From NCBI GenBank assembly GCA_024277255.1, contig JAJRVQ010000145.1:1-54131 (forward strand): a stretch of DNA of 54,131 bases. Direction: 5' to 3'. Positions 1 to 9,017 of the stretch are shown piece by piece. Source of the stretch: Acidobacteriota bacterium (GTDB taxonomy: Bacteria > Acidobacteriota > Thermoanaerobaculia > Multivoradales > SZUA-115). Each line of letters opens with the position of its first letter. Within the stretch, counting starts at the first letter, position 1. Both the position numbers and the translations under genes were made by a program. The notes under the pieces are model-generated. The model saw only the letters and a list, made by a program, of their open reading frames with translations, was not told the DNA's origin and did no database searches.

Positions 1-284
1 GGCTCGGTCAAAGCGTAACGCCTGAGATCGCTCTTCTCTCGTTCGGCGCGCTTGCGGAAGTTGTCGAAATCGGCCAGCGTCCGCATCCACTGATTGCGCG
101 CCTCTTCCAACTCGGTGCGCAGCGCGGAGTCAGCTTCCGACGACGACTCGCCGGCCTGCTGGTTCAGCTCGTCGTCGATCGCTTCACCGTCGTCGTTGAC
201 GACCCAGACCTCGACCTCGTCGTCATCACCGTCCGTGTTCAATCTCTCTTCCATTGCGGCAGCAGATTCCTCAGCGTCGCTCAT
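1..284 (-). CDS. grpE: Nucleotide exchange factor GrpE, N-terminal part (gene runs off the window)
   Basis: GrpE is the nucleotide exchange factor for the DnaK chaperone. About 94 residues are visible, starting at the ATG complementary to 282-284; the 3' part lies beyond the left edge. The first ~55 residues are acidic and low-complexity, as in many GrpE N-termini. They are followed by the start of the long coiled-coil helix with the family signature DFDNFRKRAEREK (about residues 71-83). It follows hrcA on the same strand by about 50 bases, the usual hrcA-grpE heat-shock order. Identification rests on this motif plus context. Confidence 0.9.
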   Translation of the reverse strand, partial: MSDAEESAAAMEERLNTDGDDDEVEVWVVNDDGEAIDDELNQQAGESSSEADSALRTELEEARNQWMRTLADFDNFRKRAEREKSDLRRYALTE

Positions 285-333
285 ATCTCTTCTCTCGTTG
301 ATGGGTGGGTCGAATTTCTTCGGCTCAAACGGG

Positions 334-1404
334 TCAGTCCAGGGACCGGCCACTAAAAGAGTGCGCCAAGGCCCGGCTTAGGGACTCTCCGAGGTAGTCC
401 ACCAGCGGGATCATCCGCGCATACTCCATGCGCGATGGACCAAAAATCCCCACCGAACCGAGTCGGCGACCGGGAATTCCGTAGCTGGTGGTGACTAGAC
501 TGAAATCGAGCTCCGAGGTTACATCGCTATCGTCCCCGATGACCACCCTCACTCCGTCACCGCTCATGTACTGGTTCAACATCTTCACCAGCTGCGCTTT
601 GCGCGAGAAGGTGTCGAACAGCTGGCGTACACGCTTGATGTCCTCCAACTCGGGGTAGTTGAGCAGCTCCGCCGCACCCTCGAAAAAGAGTTCCGGGCCA
701 GAGATGGGATCGAGACCTCGACGGGCCAGATCGATCGACAGGCTGAGCAACCGATCCACCTGTGCCCGTTCCTCCGCCATCATCAGCAACAGCTGTTCGC
801 GCACCTCGGAAACCGCCATTCCCGCGAAGTTCTCGGTCAGATAGTTCGAGATGAAGATCAGATCTTCGCGCGACAAGGGTTGGTCGGTCTCCAGGATCTT
901 GTTGTCGACAAAACCGGTGGCCGAAACCACCACGCAGAGTACTTTCGAGCCCGACAGCGCTACGAAGTTGACGGCTTTGAGCACCGTCTCGCCGATGGCC
1001 GGCGTCAGTATAACACTGACCTGGTGCGCAAGCTCCGAAAGCATCTGGGCTGTGAAGCTCATCAGGTTGTCGGCACCGTCCAACGCCCCGCTCAGATTCT
1101 CGTCGATGAACCGGCGCTGCTGGATCGGCAGGTGTTCCGACTCCATCAGTTCATCGATGAACAGGTGATACCCCTGGTGAGTCGGCACGCGACCGGCCGA
1201 GGTGTGCGGCTGATACAGATAGCCACCCTCTTCCAGGTCCGCCATCGTGTTGCGGATGGTGGCCGCCGAAAGGCCGTGTAGACCGCTCTTGGCGACCGAG
1301 CGGGAACTCACCGGTTCAGCGGTCAAGATGTACTTGACCACGACCTCCTTGAGGATCTCGCAGTCGCGATCGGACAGTTGATGGGAAGCCGGGGAAAGGG
1401 TCAT
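334..1404 (-). CDS. hrcA: Heat-inducible transcription repressor HrcA
   Basis: HrcA represses heat-shock operons by binding CIRCE operators, and its folding depends on GroEL. The 356-residue length is normal for the family. The N-terminal winged-helix segment includes LSAATIRNTMADLEEGGYL and SAGRVPTHQGY (about residues 44-80), which are strongly HrcA-like. The C-terminal half carries GSVGIFGPSRMEYARMIPLV, the typical end. Translation starts at an ATG at 1404; no strong Shine-Dalgarno sequence is visible. I searched 1405-1615 for the CIRCE inverted repeat and did not see it, so autoregulation through CIRCE is not supported here. It is transcribed toward grpE and diverges from the DUF2520 gene. 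Confidence 0.95.
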   Translation of the reverse strand: MTLSPASHQLSDRDCEILKEVVVKYILTAEPVSSRSVAKSGLHGLSAATIRNTMADLEEGGYLYQPHTSAGRVPTHQGYHLFIDELMESEHLPIQQRRFIDENLSGALDGADNLMSFTAQMLSELAHQVSVILTPAIGETVLKAVNFVALSGSKVLCVVVSATGFVDNKILETDQPLSREDLIFISNYLTENFAGMAVSEVREQLLLMMAEERAQVDRLLSLSIDLARRGLDPISGPELFFEGAAELLNYPELEDIKRVRQLFDTFSRKAQLVKMLNQYMSGDGVRVVIGDDSDVTSELDFSLVTTSYGIPGRRLGSVGIFGPSRMEYARMIPLVDYLGESLSRALAHSFSGRSLD

Positions 1405-1615
1405 TGCTGTGGTGCGGTAGTGGCCGTCAAACGGCGGTGAGAGCGTGTACGCTGGGTCTTTCAGGTAGTCTCGGCTCCAATGTCCTGATGCGGCGTCCCA
1501 AGGCTATGTCTTGAGGCTCGGGCAAAGGCCATTCGAGCCGGTCCGGGACTCCACCGCCTCCAGCCAAGGCCGAAGTGGCTTGTCGCGACACTGGGCCGAG
1601 CGCTATTGTAGCGTA

Positions 1616-2626
1616 GTGAGCGCGGTCACCACTACGCCCAGCGCCGATGACGGCAACACCGCGCGGGCCTCACTCGCAGGTCTGCGGTTTTGCCTGGTCG
1701 GTCCGGGGAAGGTCGGATCGAGCTTGGCGCACTGGCTGGTGGAGCACGGAGCCGCCCTGGTGGAGGTCGGCGCTCGACGGCCGGAAGCTGCGCAATCGTG
1801 GGCCAGGAGCCTGGCGGGACGAGCGGTTTCGATCGAACAACTTGGCGCGACCGAGCGGCTCGGTAAGGCCCCTTCCGAAGCCCCCTTAGCCGCGGAAGGG
1901 GCCGCCGGCAAGCCACGAGATTCGCTGCCCGACCTGCTCCTCATCGCCGTTTCGGATCCCGCGATCGAAGATGTCGCGCGCACGCTGAGCCGCGACCCGC
2001 CGGCCCGCATCGCGCTGCACACCTCCGGTAGCCGGGGGGCCGAAGCTCTCGCCCCCCTCGCCTCTTCGATGGCTACCGGATCTTTCCACCCGCTCAAAGC
2101 CTTCCCGCGTGTACTTCGTCACCCGGAAGAAGCGGCTGGCACCCTCTTCGCGATCGACGGCGCGGCGCCAGCAACCGCCTTGGCACGGCGTCTCGCTACC
2201 GCTTGGGGTGGAGTCACCACCGAAGTGCCGGCAGCGGCACGGCCTCTCTACCATTTCGCCGCTAGTCTCGCCGCGGGTGGCGTCGTCACCCTCCTCGCCA
2301 CGGCCGACCGTATCGCCCAACAGCAGGGCTTGGACCCGATCATCACCCAGGGCTACCTCGATCTGGCCATCGGCGCCCTGCGTGCAGCCCGCCAGGCAGA
2401 GAGCCCCACCGCCGCCATCACCGGCCCGCTGGCTCGGGGCGATCTCGAGACCGCGGCCAACCAGCTGGAGCTGCTCGCCGAGTCGGATCCGGCGGCATTG
2501 CCACTCTGTGGCCAGCTCGCCATGGAGACCCTGCGCCATCTCGGCCTGCCCGCGGCGCAGCGCCAAAGTGCCGCCGTGCGCCTCGGGTTGAACCGGCGAG
2601 AGGGCAAAGATGATATGAATGGCTAG
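1616..2626 (+). CDS. Rossmann-fold and DUF2520 domain protein (predicted NAD(P)-dependent dehydrogenase-like)
   Basis: About 336 residues from a GTG at 1616; an in-frame TTG at 1511 would add 35 low-complexity residues. The dinucleotide-binding motif GPGKVG lies near residues 29-34, followed by the family's ISV-type 'IAVSDPAI' strand and then FHPLKAFP (near residue 160), typical of proteins pairing a Rossmann domain with DUF2520. The C-terminal half is the helical DUF2520 domain. The family resembles pyrroline-5-carboxylate and F420-dependent reductases, but the substrate is unknown. It diverges from hrcA and precedes the MglA-like GTPase by about 190 bases, which contain that gene's own promoter. 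Start position is uncertain; family assignment is fairly secure. Confidence 0.8.
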   Translation: MSAVTTTPSADDGNTARASLAGLRFCLVGPGKVGSSLAHWLVEHGAALVEVGARRPEAAQSWARSLAGRAVSIEQLGATERLGKAPSEAPLAAEGAAGKPRDSLPDLLLIAVSDPAIEDVARTLSRDPPARIALHTSGSRGAEALAPLASSMATGSFHPLKAFPRVLRHPEEAAGTLFAIDGAAPATALARRLATAWGGVTTEVPAAARPLYHFAASLAAGGVVTLLATADRIAQQQGLDPIITQGYLDLAIGALRAARQAESPTAAITGPLARGDLETAANQLELLAESDPAALPLCGQLAMETLRHLGLPAAQRQSAAVRLGLNRREGKDDMNG

Positions 2627-2741
2627 AGTTCTGAGGTTGAGGGAGAGGCGGGAGCGGCAAGATGGACCTCTGAGCCCATTCCGCGCGGTCGTTCCGACCC
2701 CAAAGCCAACAGCCACAAACTAGGATTAGGGTTGCGTTTTC

Positions 2742-2770
2742 TTGACCCTAAATAGGCCAACTGCTATGAT
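2742..2770 (+). promoter_or_regulatory. Sigma-70-type promoter for the MglA-like gene
   Basis: TTGACC (2742-2747) and TATGAT (2765-2770) are separated by exactly 17 bases, close to the housekeeping consensus. The predicted transcription start near 2777 leaves a leader of about 40 bases before the ATG at 2819. The AT-rich stretch stands out in a GC-rich neighbourhood. Confidence 0.7.
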
Positions 2771-2818
2771 TTCAAGTCGTTTGCGCTACAAATAGACGGG
2801 GCATCCGCGGGGGCGGGA

Positions 2819-3985
2819 ATGGTCTTCTTCAACTACAGCACAATGCAGATGGCGGCCAAGGTCGTCTACTACGGCCCTGGTCTGGGCGGGAAGACCAGCA
2901 ATCTGCACTGGATCTATGCCAACACGGAGAACGAGTCGCGCGGCGAGATGGTCTCACTCGAGACCGAGACCGACCGAACCTTGTTCTTCGATCTCTTGCC
3001 GATCGAAGTCGGTTCGATCGCCGGCTTCAAGACCCGGCTCCAGCTCTACACCGTTCCCGGCCAGGTCTTCTACAACACCACTCGCAAGCTGGTCCTCAAA
3101 GGGGTGGACGGCGTCGTCTTTGTCGCCGATTCCCAGCGAGCGATGATCCAGGCCAACCTCGACTCGTTCCGCAATCTGGAAGAGAACCTGGCGGAGATGG
3201 GACTCTCCGTCGACACGATTCCGCTGGCCATCCAGTACAACAAGCGAGACCTCGCCGACATCTCCTCGATCGAGGAGCTGAACAAGACGCTCAATCGCAA
3301 GAACTGGCCCCATTTCGAAGCCACGGCGATCACCGGTGAAGGAGTCTTCGAGACGCTCAAGGGCATCTCCAAGCTCACACTGCTGGCGCTCAAGAAGCGG
3401 CTCTCCAGATCCGGCGATGCGTTGACGCCACCTGCTGCTGCGGCGGCGACGTCCGCGACCGCCACGCCACAGCAAGCAGCTGCGGCGGCGCAAGCGGCCA
3501 AAGCCAACGCGGCGGCCCGCGCACGCCAGAAGGTGACGAGCCCACCAACCCCGGCGGCACCAGCCCCGGCGGCATCAGCCCCGGTGACACCAGCCCCGGT
3601 GAAAGTAGCCTCGGCAGCAGCACCAGCCCCAAAGCCACCTACGCCGAAACCGGCAGCGCAGAAACCGGCTACCAAGGTGCGGACCCAGCGCAAGGAACTC
3701 GATGCCCTCGGCGAACTCGAGCGGTTGCGCCAAGAGACCATCCGCCCCAGAACGAAAGTCCGTCCGATCAGCAACGGTCACGGCCAGCTGTATCGCGATA
3801 TTCAGCTCTCCCTCAAGGGTAGCGACTTTCGGCGGGCCCGCCGCTTCTTCCTCAACCTTCAGGTTCAGGATGACGACAACCAGGTGGTCGAGTCGATCAA
3901 GAATTTCGAGGTCGAGATCGACGATACAGCGGACCTCAAGAAGGTCCAGCTCAAACTCAACATCGCCCTCAACCGCTTGCCCTAA
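2819..3985 (+). CDS. MglA-like small GTPase fused to a Pro/Ala-rich linker and an unknown C-terminal domain
   Basis: 388 residues, about twice the ~195 of a standalone MglA. The N-terminal domain is clearly MglA-type: P-loop GPGLGGKT (19-26), the MglA-specific TVPGQ (about 78-82) replacing the Ras DxxG, and NKRD (141-144) for guanine recognition. MglA GTPases set cell polarity and motility in Myxococcus and similar bacteria. Residues ~200-300 are an Ala/Pro-rich linker of low complexity. The last ~70 residues (YRDIQLSLKGSDFRRARRFF onward) form a compact domain I do not recognise. No mglB-like Roadblock partner lies nearby. A purine-rich GGGGGCGGGA precedes the ATG. The tail could be an effector or localisation module; this is inference. 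Confidence 0.85.
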   Translation: MVFFNYSTMQMAAKVVYYGPGLGGKTSNLHWIYANTENESRGEMVSLETETDRTLFFDLLPIEVGSIAGFKTRLQLYTVPGQVFYNTTRKLVLKGVDGVVFVADSQRAMIQANLDSFRNLEENLAEMGLSVDTIPLAIQYNKRDLADISSIEELNKTLNRKNWPHFEATAITGEGVFETLKGISKLTLLALKKRLSRSGDALTPPAAAAATSATATPQQAAAAAQAAKANAAARARQKVTSPPTPAAPAPAASAPVTPAPVKVASAAAPAPKPPTPKPAAQKPATKVRTQRKELDALGELERLRQETIRPRTKVRPISNGHGQLYRDIQLSLKGSDFRRARRFFLNLQVQDDDNQVVESIKNFEVEIDDTADLKKVQLKLNIALNRLP

Positions 3986-4085
3986 GCGTTCCGGCCGAGA
4001 GCGCGGCGAGAACCGTTGGCGCAGAACCAGCTACCGCGATGGATGGAATCCCGCGTACTCGATTCCCGGATAGAATTCCACGCCC

Positions 4086-4544
4086 ATGAAGTGCCCTTAC
4101 TGTTCCGCCAACAACGACCGGGTTGTCGACTCGCGCGAGAGCAAGGCCGGGGTGACGATCCGCCGGCGCCGCGAGTGTCTCGCCTGTAAGCGGCGCTTCA
4201 CCTCCTACGAGCAGATCGAAGACATTCCCTACATGGTGGTCAAGAGCGACGGTACCCGTCAGGAGTTCAGCCGCAAGAAGCTGCTCAACGGCCTGCTCAA
4301 GGCGTGCGAGAAGCGGCCGGTGAGTGTCAAGCAGCTGGATGCGATCGTCGATACGGCGGAGGCCCGACTCCATGCAGCCAAAGACCGTGAGATCGCCACC
4401 AGTGAGATTGGGGCCTTGCTGATGGATCGGCTGCGCAGCCTCGACCCCATCGCATTCGTCCGTTTCGCTTCCGTCTATCGTCGATTCGAGGATGTCGGCG
4501 CCTTCATGGAAGAGGTCCGGGCTCTGGTCGAGGAAAGCAGCTGA
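4086..4544 (+). CDS. nrdR: Transcriptional repressor NrdR (ribonucleotide reductase regulator)
   Basis: NrdR represses ribonucleotide reductase genes when dATP/ATP binds its ATP-cone domain. The 152-residue length is standard. The N-terminal zinc ribbon has cysteines at 3, 6, 31 and 34 in CPYC and CLAC, followed by the conserved RRFTSYE. The ATP-cone covers about residues 49-139 (VVKSDGTRQEFSRKKL). No clear Shine-Dalgarno sequence precedes the ATG, but a TAGAAT hexamer at 4072-4077 could be a -10 box giving a very short leader. It sits about 70 bases before lon, with no reductase gene in the window. Confidence 0.95.
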   Translation: MKCPYCSANNDRVVDSRESKAGVTIRRRRECLACKRRFTSYEQIEDIPYMVVKSDGTRQEFSRKKLLNGLLKACEKRPVSVKQLDAIVDTAEARLHAAKDREIATSEIGALLMDRLRSLDPIAFVRFASVYRRFEDVGAFMEEVRALVEESS

Positions 4545-4613
4545 ATCGACTCACGCCGGTGATCGGGGTGCCGCCGGCCGTCCGCGGCGAAATGCACCGT
4601 AGAGGACTCCACG

Positions 4614-7004
4614 ATGGCAAGGAAAAGTAAGAGCCAAGAGCTGGAGCAACCGGAATTCGTCACCGATATCCCGGACGTGCTTCCCGTGCTGCCGCTCAAG
4701 GATGCGGTGCTCTTTCCCTACATCATCCTTCCCTTGTCGGTCCGGCGAGACAAGAGCTTGGTGACCATCGAGCGGGCATTGGCCGAGCACCGGTTGATTC
4801 TGTTGGTCTCCCAGCGCGACCCCACCGACGACGACCCGGACGGGGACGGACTCTACTCGGTGGGCACCGCGGCCGCCATCATGCGAATGCTGAAGCTGCC
4901 CGACGGTCGCACGCGCATTCTGGTCCAGGGGCTGGCGCGCGCCCGCCTCGAACACATCGGTCAGACCGAGCCGTTTCTACAGGGCAAGATTCGAGTCTTG
5001 GAAGAGGTCGAGGTCGGCGACAAGAGGGCTCTGAGCGCTCAGGCCTTGACCCGTAGCCTCAAAGAGAATCTCGATCGCGTGGTCAACCTGGGCCGGGGAA
5101 TATCGCCGGAGGTGATGGTGATCGCCTCCAACCTCGACGATCCGGGCCGCTTGGCCGACCTCGCCGCCAGCAACCTGGAAATCAAGGTCGACGAGGGCCA
5201 GCAGGTGCTGGAAATCTCAGACCCGATTCGCCGGCTCGAGAAGGTCAACGAGTTGCTCAGCCGTGAAGTCCAAGTACTCACCATGCAACAGGAGATCTCC
5301 TCGCAGGCGCGCGGTGAGATGGATCGCTCACAGCGCGAGTACTACCTCCGGCAGCAACTGAAGGCGATTCGAGACGAGTTGGGAGAAGGCGACGAGTTGG
5401 CCGACGACATCGAGGAGTATCGGCGGGCGGCCAGCGAGAAGAAGCTGCCCAAAATCGCCATCGAGGAGTTGGAACGGCAGATCCGCCGGCTCGAGCGCAG
5501 CCACCCGGAGAGCGCCGAGACCTCTGTCCTGCGCACCTACCTCGACTGGCTGACCGGCCTACCGTGGAACACGCACAGCCCCGACAACCTCGATCTCGAC
5601 CATGCCCGCCGGATCTTGGACGAAGATCACTTCGATCTGGAGAAGATCAAGGAGCGAATCCTCGAGTACCTCGCCGTGCGCCAGCTCAACCCGGACAGCC
5701 GAGGACCGATTCTCTGCCTCGTCGGTCCGCCCGGTGTCGGCAAGACCTCCCTGGGGCGATCGATCGCTCGCGCCTTGGGCCGCGAGTTCGTGCGCATCTC
5801 CTTGGGTGGAGTCCGCGACGAAGCGGAGATCCGCGGCCACCGCCGTACTTACGTCGGGGCGCTGCCCGGCCGCATCCTGCAGGGTATTCATCAAGCGGGC
5901 ACCAGCAACCCGGTCTTCATGCTGGACGAGATCGACAAGCTCGGTGCCGACTTCCGCGGTGATCCCTCCTCGGCACTGCTCGAAGTCCTCGACCCCGAAC
6001 ACAACTCGACCTTCTCGGACCACTTTCTGGGCATTCCCTACGACCTTTCTCAGGTGATGTTCATCACCACCGCGAACTTGCTCGACCCCATCCAACCCGC
6101 CTTTCTCGATCGTCTGGAGGTGCTGCGCCTCACCGGCTATACCGAGGACGAAAAGCAGCAGATCGCCAAGCGCCACCTGATCCCCAAACAAACCACGGCC
6201 CACGGCATCGATGGCAAGAACGTCGCGTTCACCCGGCCCGGGATTTCTCGCCTGATCTGCGCCTACACCAAGGAGGCTGGCCTACGCAACCTCGAACGAG
6301 AGATCGCCGCTCTGTGCCGCAAGGTCGCGGTGCGCGTAGCCCGGGGGGAGAGCCGACAACTGCGGGTCACTCCGAAGCAGATTGAACGGCTCTTGGGGCC
6401 CGCGAAGTTTCATGTCGAAGAGCTGTTGAGCCACGACCGCGTCGGCATCGCCACCGGTCTGGCCTGGACCGCCGCCGGCGGCGACCTCTTGTTCATCGAA
6501 GCCGTCGCCACGCCTGGCAAGGGAGAGCTGCTGCTGACCGGGCAGCTCGGAAAGGTCATGCGCGAATCGGCACAGGCCGCCCTCAGTTACGCGCGTGTCT
6601 ACGCCGCGCAGCAGGCTGCCGGCACACAGAGCCATGGCCGCGATGGCTCGTTCTTTGCGCAACACAACATCCATATCCACGTACCCGCGGGATCGATTCC
6701 CAAAGACGGCCCGTCGGCGGGAATCACCATGGCGACGGCGATCATCTCGGTGTTGACCGGGCGCCCGGTGAACCGACGATTGGCGATGACCGGTGAGATC
6801 ACGCTGCGCGGCGACATCCTGCCGATCGGCGGATTGAAAGAAAAGATCATGGCCGCCCGGTTGGCCGGCGTCGAGACTCTGCTGCTGCCCAAACTCAACC
6901 AACGCGACCTGGTCGAGGTTCCGGAACCGATCAAGAAGGGACTCACCTTCAAGTTCGCCGATCACGTCCGTGAGGTCCTCGACCACGCACTGCTTCCCGA
7001 CTGA
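4614..7004 (+). CDS. lon: ATP-dependent protease Lon (LonA)
   Basis: Cytoplasmic AAA+ serine protease that degrades misfolded and regulatory proteins. The 796-residue length matches LonA. The N-terminal substrate-binding domain begins with the typical LPVLPLKDAVLFPY (about residues 25-38). A coiled-coil region precedes the AAA+ module, with Walker A GPPGVGKTS near 371 and the FMLDEIDK Walker B. The C-terminal protease domain has the catalytic serine in PKDGPSAG (about residue 700) and the catalytic lysine in GGLKEKIMAA (about 743). All key residues are intact. Placement after nrdR and immediately before thiL (11-base gap) suggests co-transcription with thiL. Confidence 0.97.
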   Translation: MARKSKSQELEQPEFVTDIPDVLPVLPLKDAVLFPYIILPLSVRRDKSLVTIERALAEHRLILLVSQRDPTDDDPDGDGLYSVGTAAAIMRMLKLPDGRTRILVQGLARARLEHIGQTEPFLQGKIRVLEEVEVGDKRALSAQALTRSLKENLDRVVNLGRGISPEVMVIASNLDDPGRLADLAASNLEIKVDEGQQVLEISDPIRRLEKVNELLSREVQVLTMQQEISSQARGEMDRSQREYYLRQQLKAIRDELGEGDELADDIEEYRRAASEKKLPKIAIEELERQIRRLERSHPESAETSVLRTYLDWLTGLPWNTHSPDNLDLDHARRILDEDHFDLEKIKERILEYLAVRQLNPDSRGPILCLVGPPGVGKTSLGRSIARALGREFVRISLGGVRDEAEIRGHRRTYVGALPGRILQGIHQAGTSNPVFMLDEIDKLGADFRGDPSSALLEVLDPEHNSTFSDHFLGIPYDLSQVMFITTANLLDPIQPAFLDRLEVLRLTGYTEDEKQQIAKRHLIPKQTTAHGIDGKNVAFTRPGISRLICAYTKEAGLRNLEREIAALCRKVAVRVARGESRQLRVTPKQIERLLGPAKFHVEELLSHDRVGIATGLAWTAAGGDLLFIEAVATPGKGELLLTGQLGKVMRESAQAALSYARVYAAQQAAGTQSHGRDGSFFAQHNIHIHVPAGSIPKDGPSAGITMATAIISVLTGRPVNRRLAMTGEITLRGDILPIGGLKEKIMAARLAGVETLLLPKLNQRDLVEVPEPIKKGLTFKFADHVREVLDHALLPD

Positions 7005-7015
7005 CCGGATGGGTT

Positions 7016-8017
7016 GTGAACGGTAACAACGAGGATCGGCTGACCGGTTGGCTGCGCCACCTGGCCGCCGGAGCCGGAGGGGAACACATCGGTGACGACG
7101 CCGCCTTTCTCCCCGCCGGCGGACCATGGGCGCTGACCACCGACACACAGATCGAAGGGGTTCATTTCCACTCCGGCCTGCCTCCGGCAACGTTGGCTCG
7201 CCGGCTCTTGGCGGTCAACCTTTCGGACCTCGCGGCGGTGGGAGCCAACCCGCGCTACGCCCTCCTCGCTCTGGCCGCTCCACGTGGTTTCGATCACCGA
7301 ACCTTCTTCCGGGCCTTCGTCGCCGGCTGCAAAACTCACCACCTGCAACTGGTCGGCGGCGACCTGGCGACCGGTCCAACCTGGACGGCGGCCCTCACCC
7401 TTGCCGGCGAGCCGGTGGCCAAGAGGTGGGTCGAGCGGCGCGGCGCTCGGCCGGGCGATCGGCTCTGGGTGGGCGGCACTCTCGGTGAGTCGGCCCTCGG
7501 TTTCAACCTCGTCCTCCGCGGAGCACGCCCGGAAGGCCGGGCGATCAGACTGCCGAAGCGGGTTCCCGCTGACCCCCGCTGGCAGAGAGCGGCGCGCAGG
7601 GCGGTACGCAGACACCTCGCACCTCACCCGCAACTGGCTCTAGGCAGTTGGCTGGCCAGGCGGAGCGAAAGGTCGGCGATCGATCTCTCGGACGGTCTAT
7701 CGCAGGATCTGCACCGCCTCTGCCGCGCCAGCCAGGTGGGTGCGATCATCGACCATCACGCCTTGCCCCAGGCCGCGGAGTTCGAGCCGCTGTGTCAGAG
7801 GCTCGGTCTCGACCCGGTGGATCTGATGCTCGCGGGAGGCGAAGACTACGTGCTGCTTTTCACCCTTGCGCCACGGGTTCGCCCACCGAAGAATCTCTTT
7901 CCCGCAGCCAGGCCGATCGGAGTCATCACTTCAGAAAGGGATCTGCAGCTTGTCGTCAACGGCAGACCGGAGCCACTCGAAGAACGCGGCTGGGATCACC
8001 TCAAAGAATCCTCCTGA
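7016..8017 (+). CDS. thiL: Thiamine-monophosphate kinase ThiL
   Basis: ThiL phosphorylates thiamine monophosphate to thiamine pyrophosphate, the last step of cofactor synthesis. The 333 residues start from a GTG at 7016. Family motifs are in order: IGDDAAFL (near 23-30), TTDTQIEGVHF (about 42-52), NLSDLAAVGANP (66-77), a substrate-loop GGDLATGP, and AIDLSDGLSQDLHRL (about residues 221-235) with the metal-binding aspartates. The reading frame starts 11 bases after lon, so the two probably share a transcript, and a strong terminator hairpin follows the stop. No TPP riboswitch was seen. Confidence 0.95.
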   Translation: MNGNNEDRLTGWLRHLAAGAGGEHIGDDAAFLPAGGPWALTTDTQIEGVHFHSGLPPATLARRLLAVNLSDLAAVGANPRYALLALAAPRGFDHRTFFRAFVAGCKTHHLQLVGGDLATGPTWTAALTLAGEPVAKRWVERRGARPGDRLWVGGTLGESALGFNLVLRGARPEGRAIRLPKRVPADPRWQRAARRAVRRHLAPHPQLALGSWLARRSERSAIDLSDGLSQDLHRLCRASQVGAIIDHHALPQAAEFEPLCQRLGLDPVDLMLAGGEDYVLLFTLAPRVRPPKNLFPAARPIGVITSERDLQLVVNGRPEPLEERGWDHLKESS

Positions 8018-8041
8018 AATCCCCACCAACGAACCAACGAC

Positions 8042-8074
8042 AAGAGCCCACCCCCGCGAAGAGGGTGGGCTCTT
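8042..8074. terminator. Bidirectional hairpin terminator between thiL and the double-HTH gene
   Basis: A perfect 12-bp stem (AAGAGCCCACCC at 8042-8053 pairs with 8063-8074) closes a 9-base loop. It lies between two convergent genes, so it probably ends transcripts from both sides. The A/T-rich stem ends can serve as a short U-run in each direction. Confidence 0.75.
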
Positions 8075-8095
8075 GATCAGAGATCGTTGCCGTGA

Positions 8096-8809
8096 TCAGA
8101 CCAGCGGCTTTTTGAGTTTCTTCACCAAGCGTTCGAACTTCTTGTGCAATTGCAGGTAGGTTTTCTCCAGCTCCCGAATCCGCTTCTCGGCCTCTCGCGG
8201 AAGCTCCTTCAGTGCGGCAACCGAAGTCGTCGCGACATCTCGCGCCGCGCCAACAGCCGTACGACCGCGAGTCGCCTTCTTGGGCGCTCCCCGCTTGCTC
8301 ATACCGCGAATCTCGAGAAAGACCGCTACCGCTTCCGGCTTGAACCGGATGTTACGGCCCTTGCCCGTGTGCGGCAGGCGGCGTAGATAGCTTTTCTTGT
8401 AACGCAGGAGGGTCGGATAGGAAATCCCGGTCTCTTCCTGGATCTGGCTCAATGTCAAGAACTCGCCGCGTGTCGCCGTGGCTGCGGCGGGCTTGGCCTT
8501 GGCAGCCTTCTTGGCTGTCTTCTTTGGCGGCATCGCACGCTTGGCGGTAGCTTCGCCCGCGCCGGCACTCTTGCGTGGGCGGCCACGCTTGCTGATGTTC
8601 TCCTTCTTGATCAGCTTGAAGACCGCCAGTGACTTGATGGGATAGCGCTGCTTGCGCCCTTCGCCATGCGAAGGAATTCGATCTTGATACAGCTTCTTGT
8701 AACGCTGCAATGTCGGCATCGAGATGCCCGTTCGCCTCGAAACCTCTGACAGCGTCAGGAGCTTTCGTGCTGGGCCGGTGGACTTCTTCGCGCCTGCCTT
8801 GGTTGCCAT
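8096..8809 (-). CDS. DNA-binding protein with two tandem MerR-like helix-turn-helix domains
   Basis: 237 residues from the ATG at 8809, chosen because AAGGAGA lies 7-8 bases upstream; an upstream in-frame extension to 8962 lacks one. Two related domains occur: LTLSEVSRRTGISMPTLQRY (about residues 16-35) and LTLSQIQEETGISYPTLLRY (about 115-134). Each is followed by a wing-like segment with RYP or RFKPEAVAVF and a KRG(R/A)PRK-type basic tail. A Lys/Ala/Pro-rich linker like histone H1 tails separates them. The C-terminal ~45 residues look like a charged coiled coil. The protein resembles MerR-family DNA-binding domains but has no effector domain. Probable regulator or nucleoid-associated protein; target unknown. 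Confidence 0.75.
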   Translation of the reverse strand: MATKAGAKKSTGPARKLLTLSEVSRRTGISMPTLQRYKKLYQDRIPSHGEGRKQRYPIKSLAVFKLIKKENISKRGRPRKSAGAGEATAKRAMPPKKTAKKAAKAKPAAATATRGEFLTLSQIQEETGISYPTLLRYKKSYLRRLPHTGKGRNIRFKPEAVAVFLEIRGMSKRGAPKKATRGRTAVGAARDVATTSVAALKELPREAEKRIRELEKTYLQLHKKFERLVKKLKKPLV

Positions 8810-8822
8810 GCGGGCTCTCCTT

Positions 8823-8837
8823 GTTACTCTGAATAAC
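8823..8837. promoter_or_regulatory. Near-palindrome in the 5' leader of the double-HTH gene, candidate operator
   Basis: GTTACTCTGAATAAC is a 15-base inverted repeat with one mismatched pair. It lies 14 bases upstream of the start codon at 8809 and just beyond its Shine-Dalgarno sequence. A site here could mediate autoregulation; this is inference from position and symmetry only. Confidence 0.35.
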
Positions 8838-9017
8838 TCGGTGAAAAACCAGGCCGAACGGCCTGACTGTAAGATCTGGTACGAGACTGGTGGAAATCGC
8901 CTCTCAAGGTAACTGATTATCGAAAAGAAAACCTTCGATGTCAACCTTCCAGGGTCACGCACGTCCTTCCGTCATTATTCTTCCAAGCCCGAATTACCCT
9001 TCCAATCCACCGGATAG

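Noticed and set aside
1405..1615. CIRCE operator for hrcA
   Set aside because: Looked for the TTAGCACTC-N9-GAGTGCTAA repeat and did not find it; AGCGT-GT-ACGCT is a short chance palindrome.
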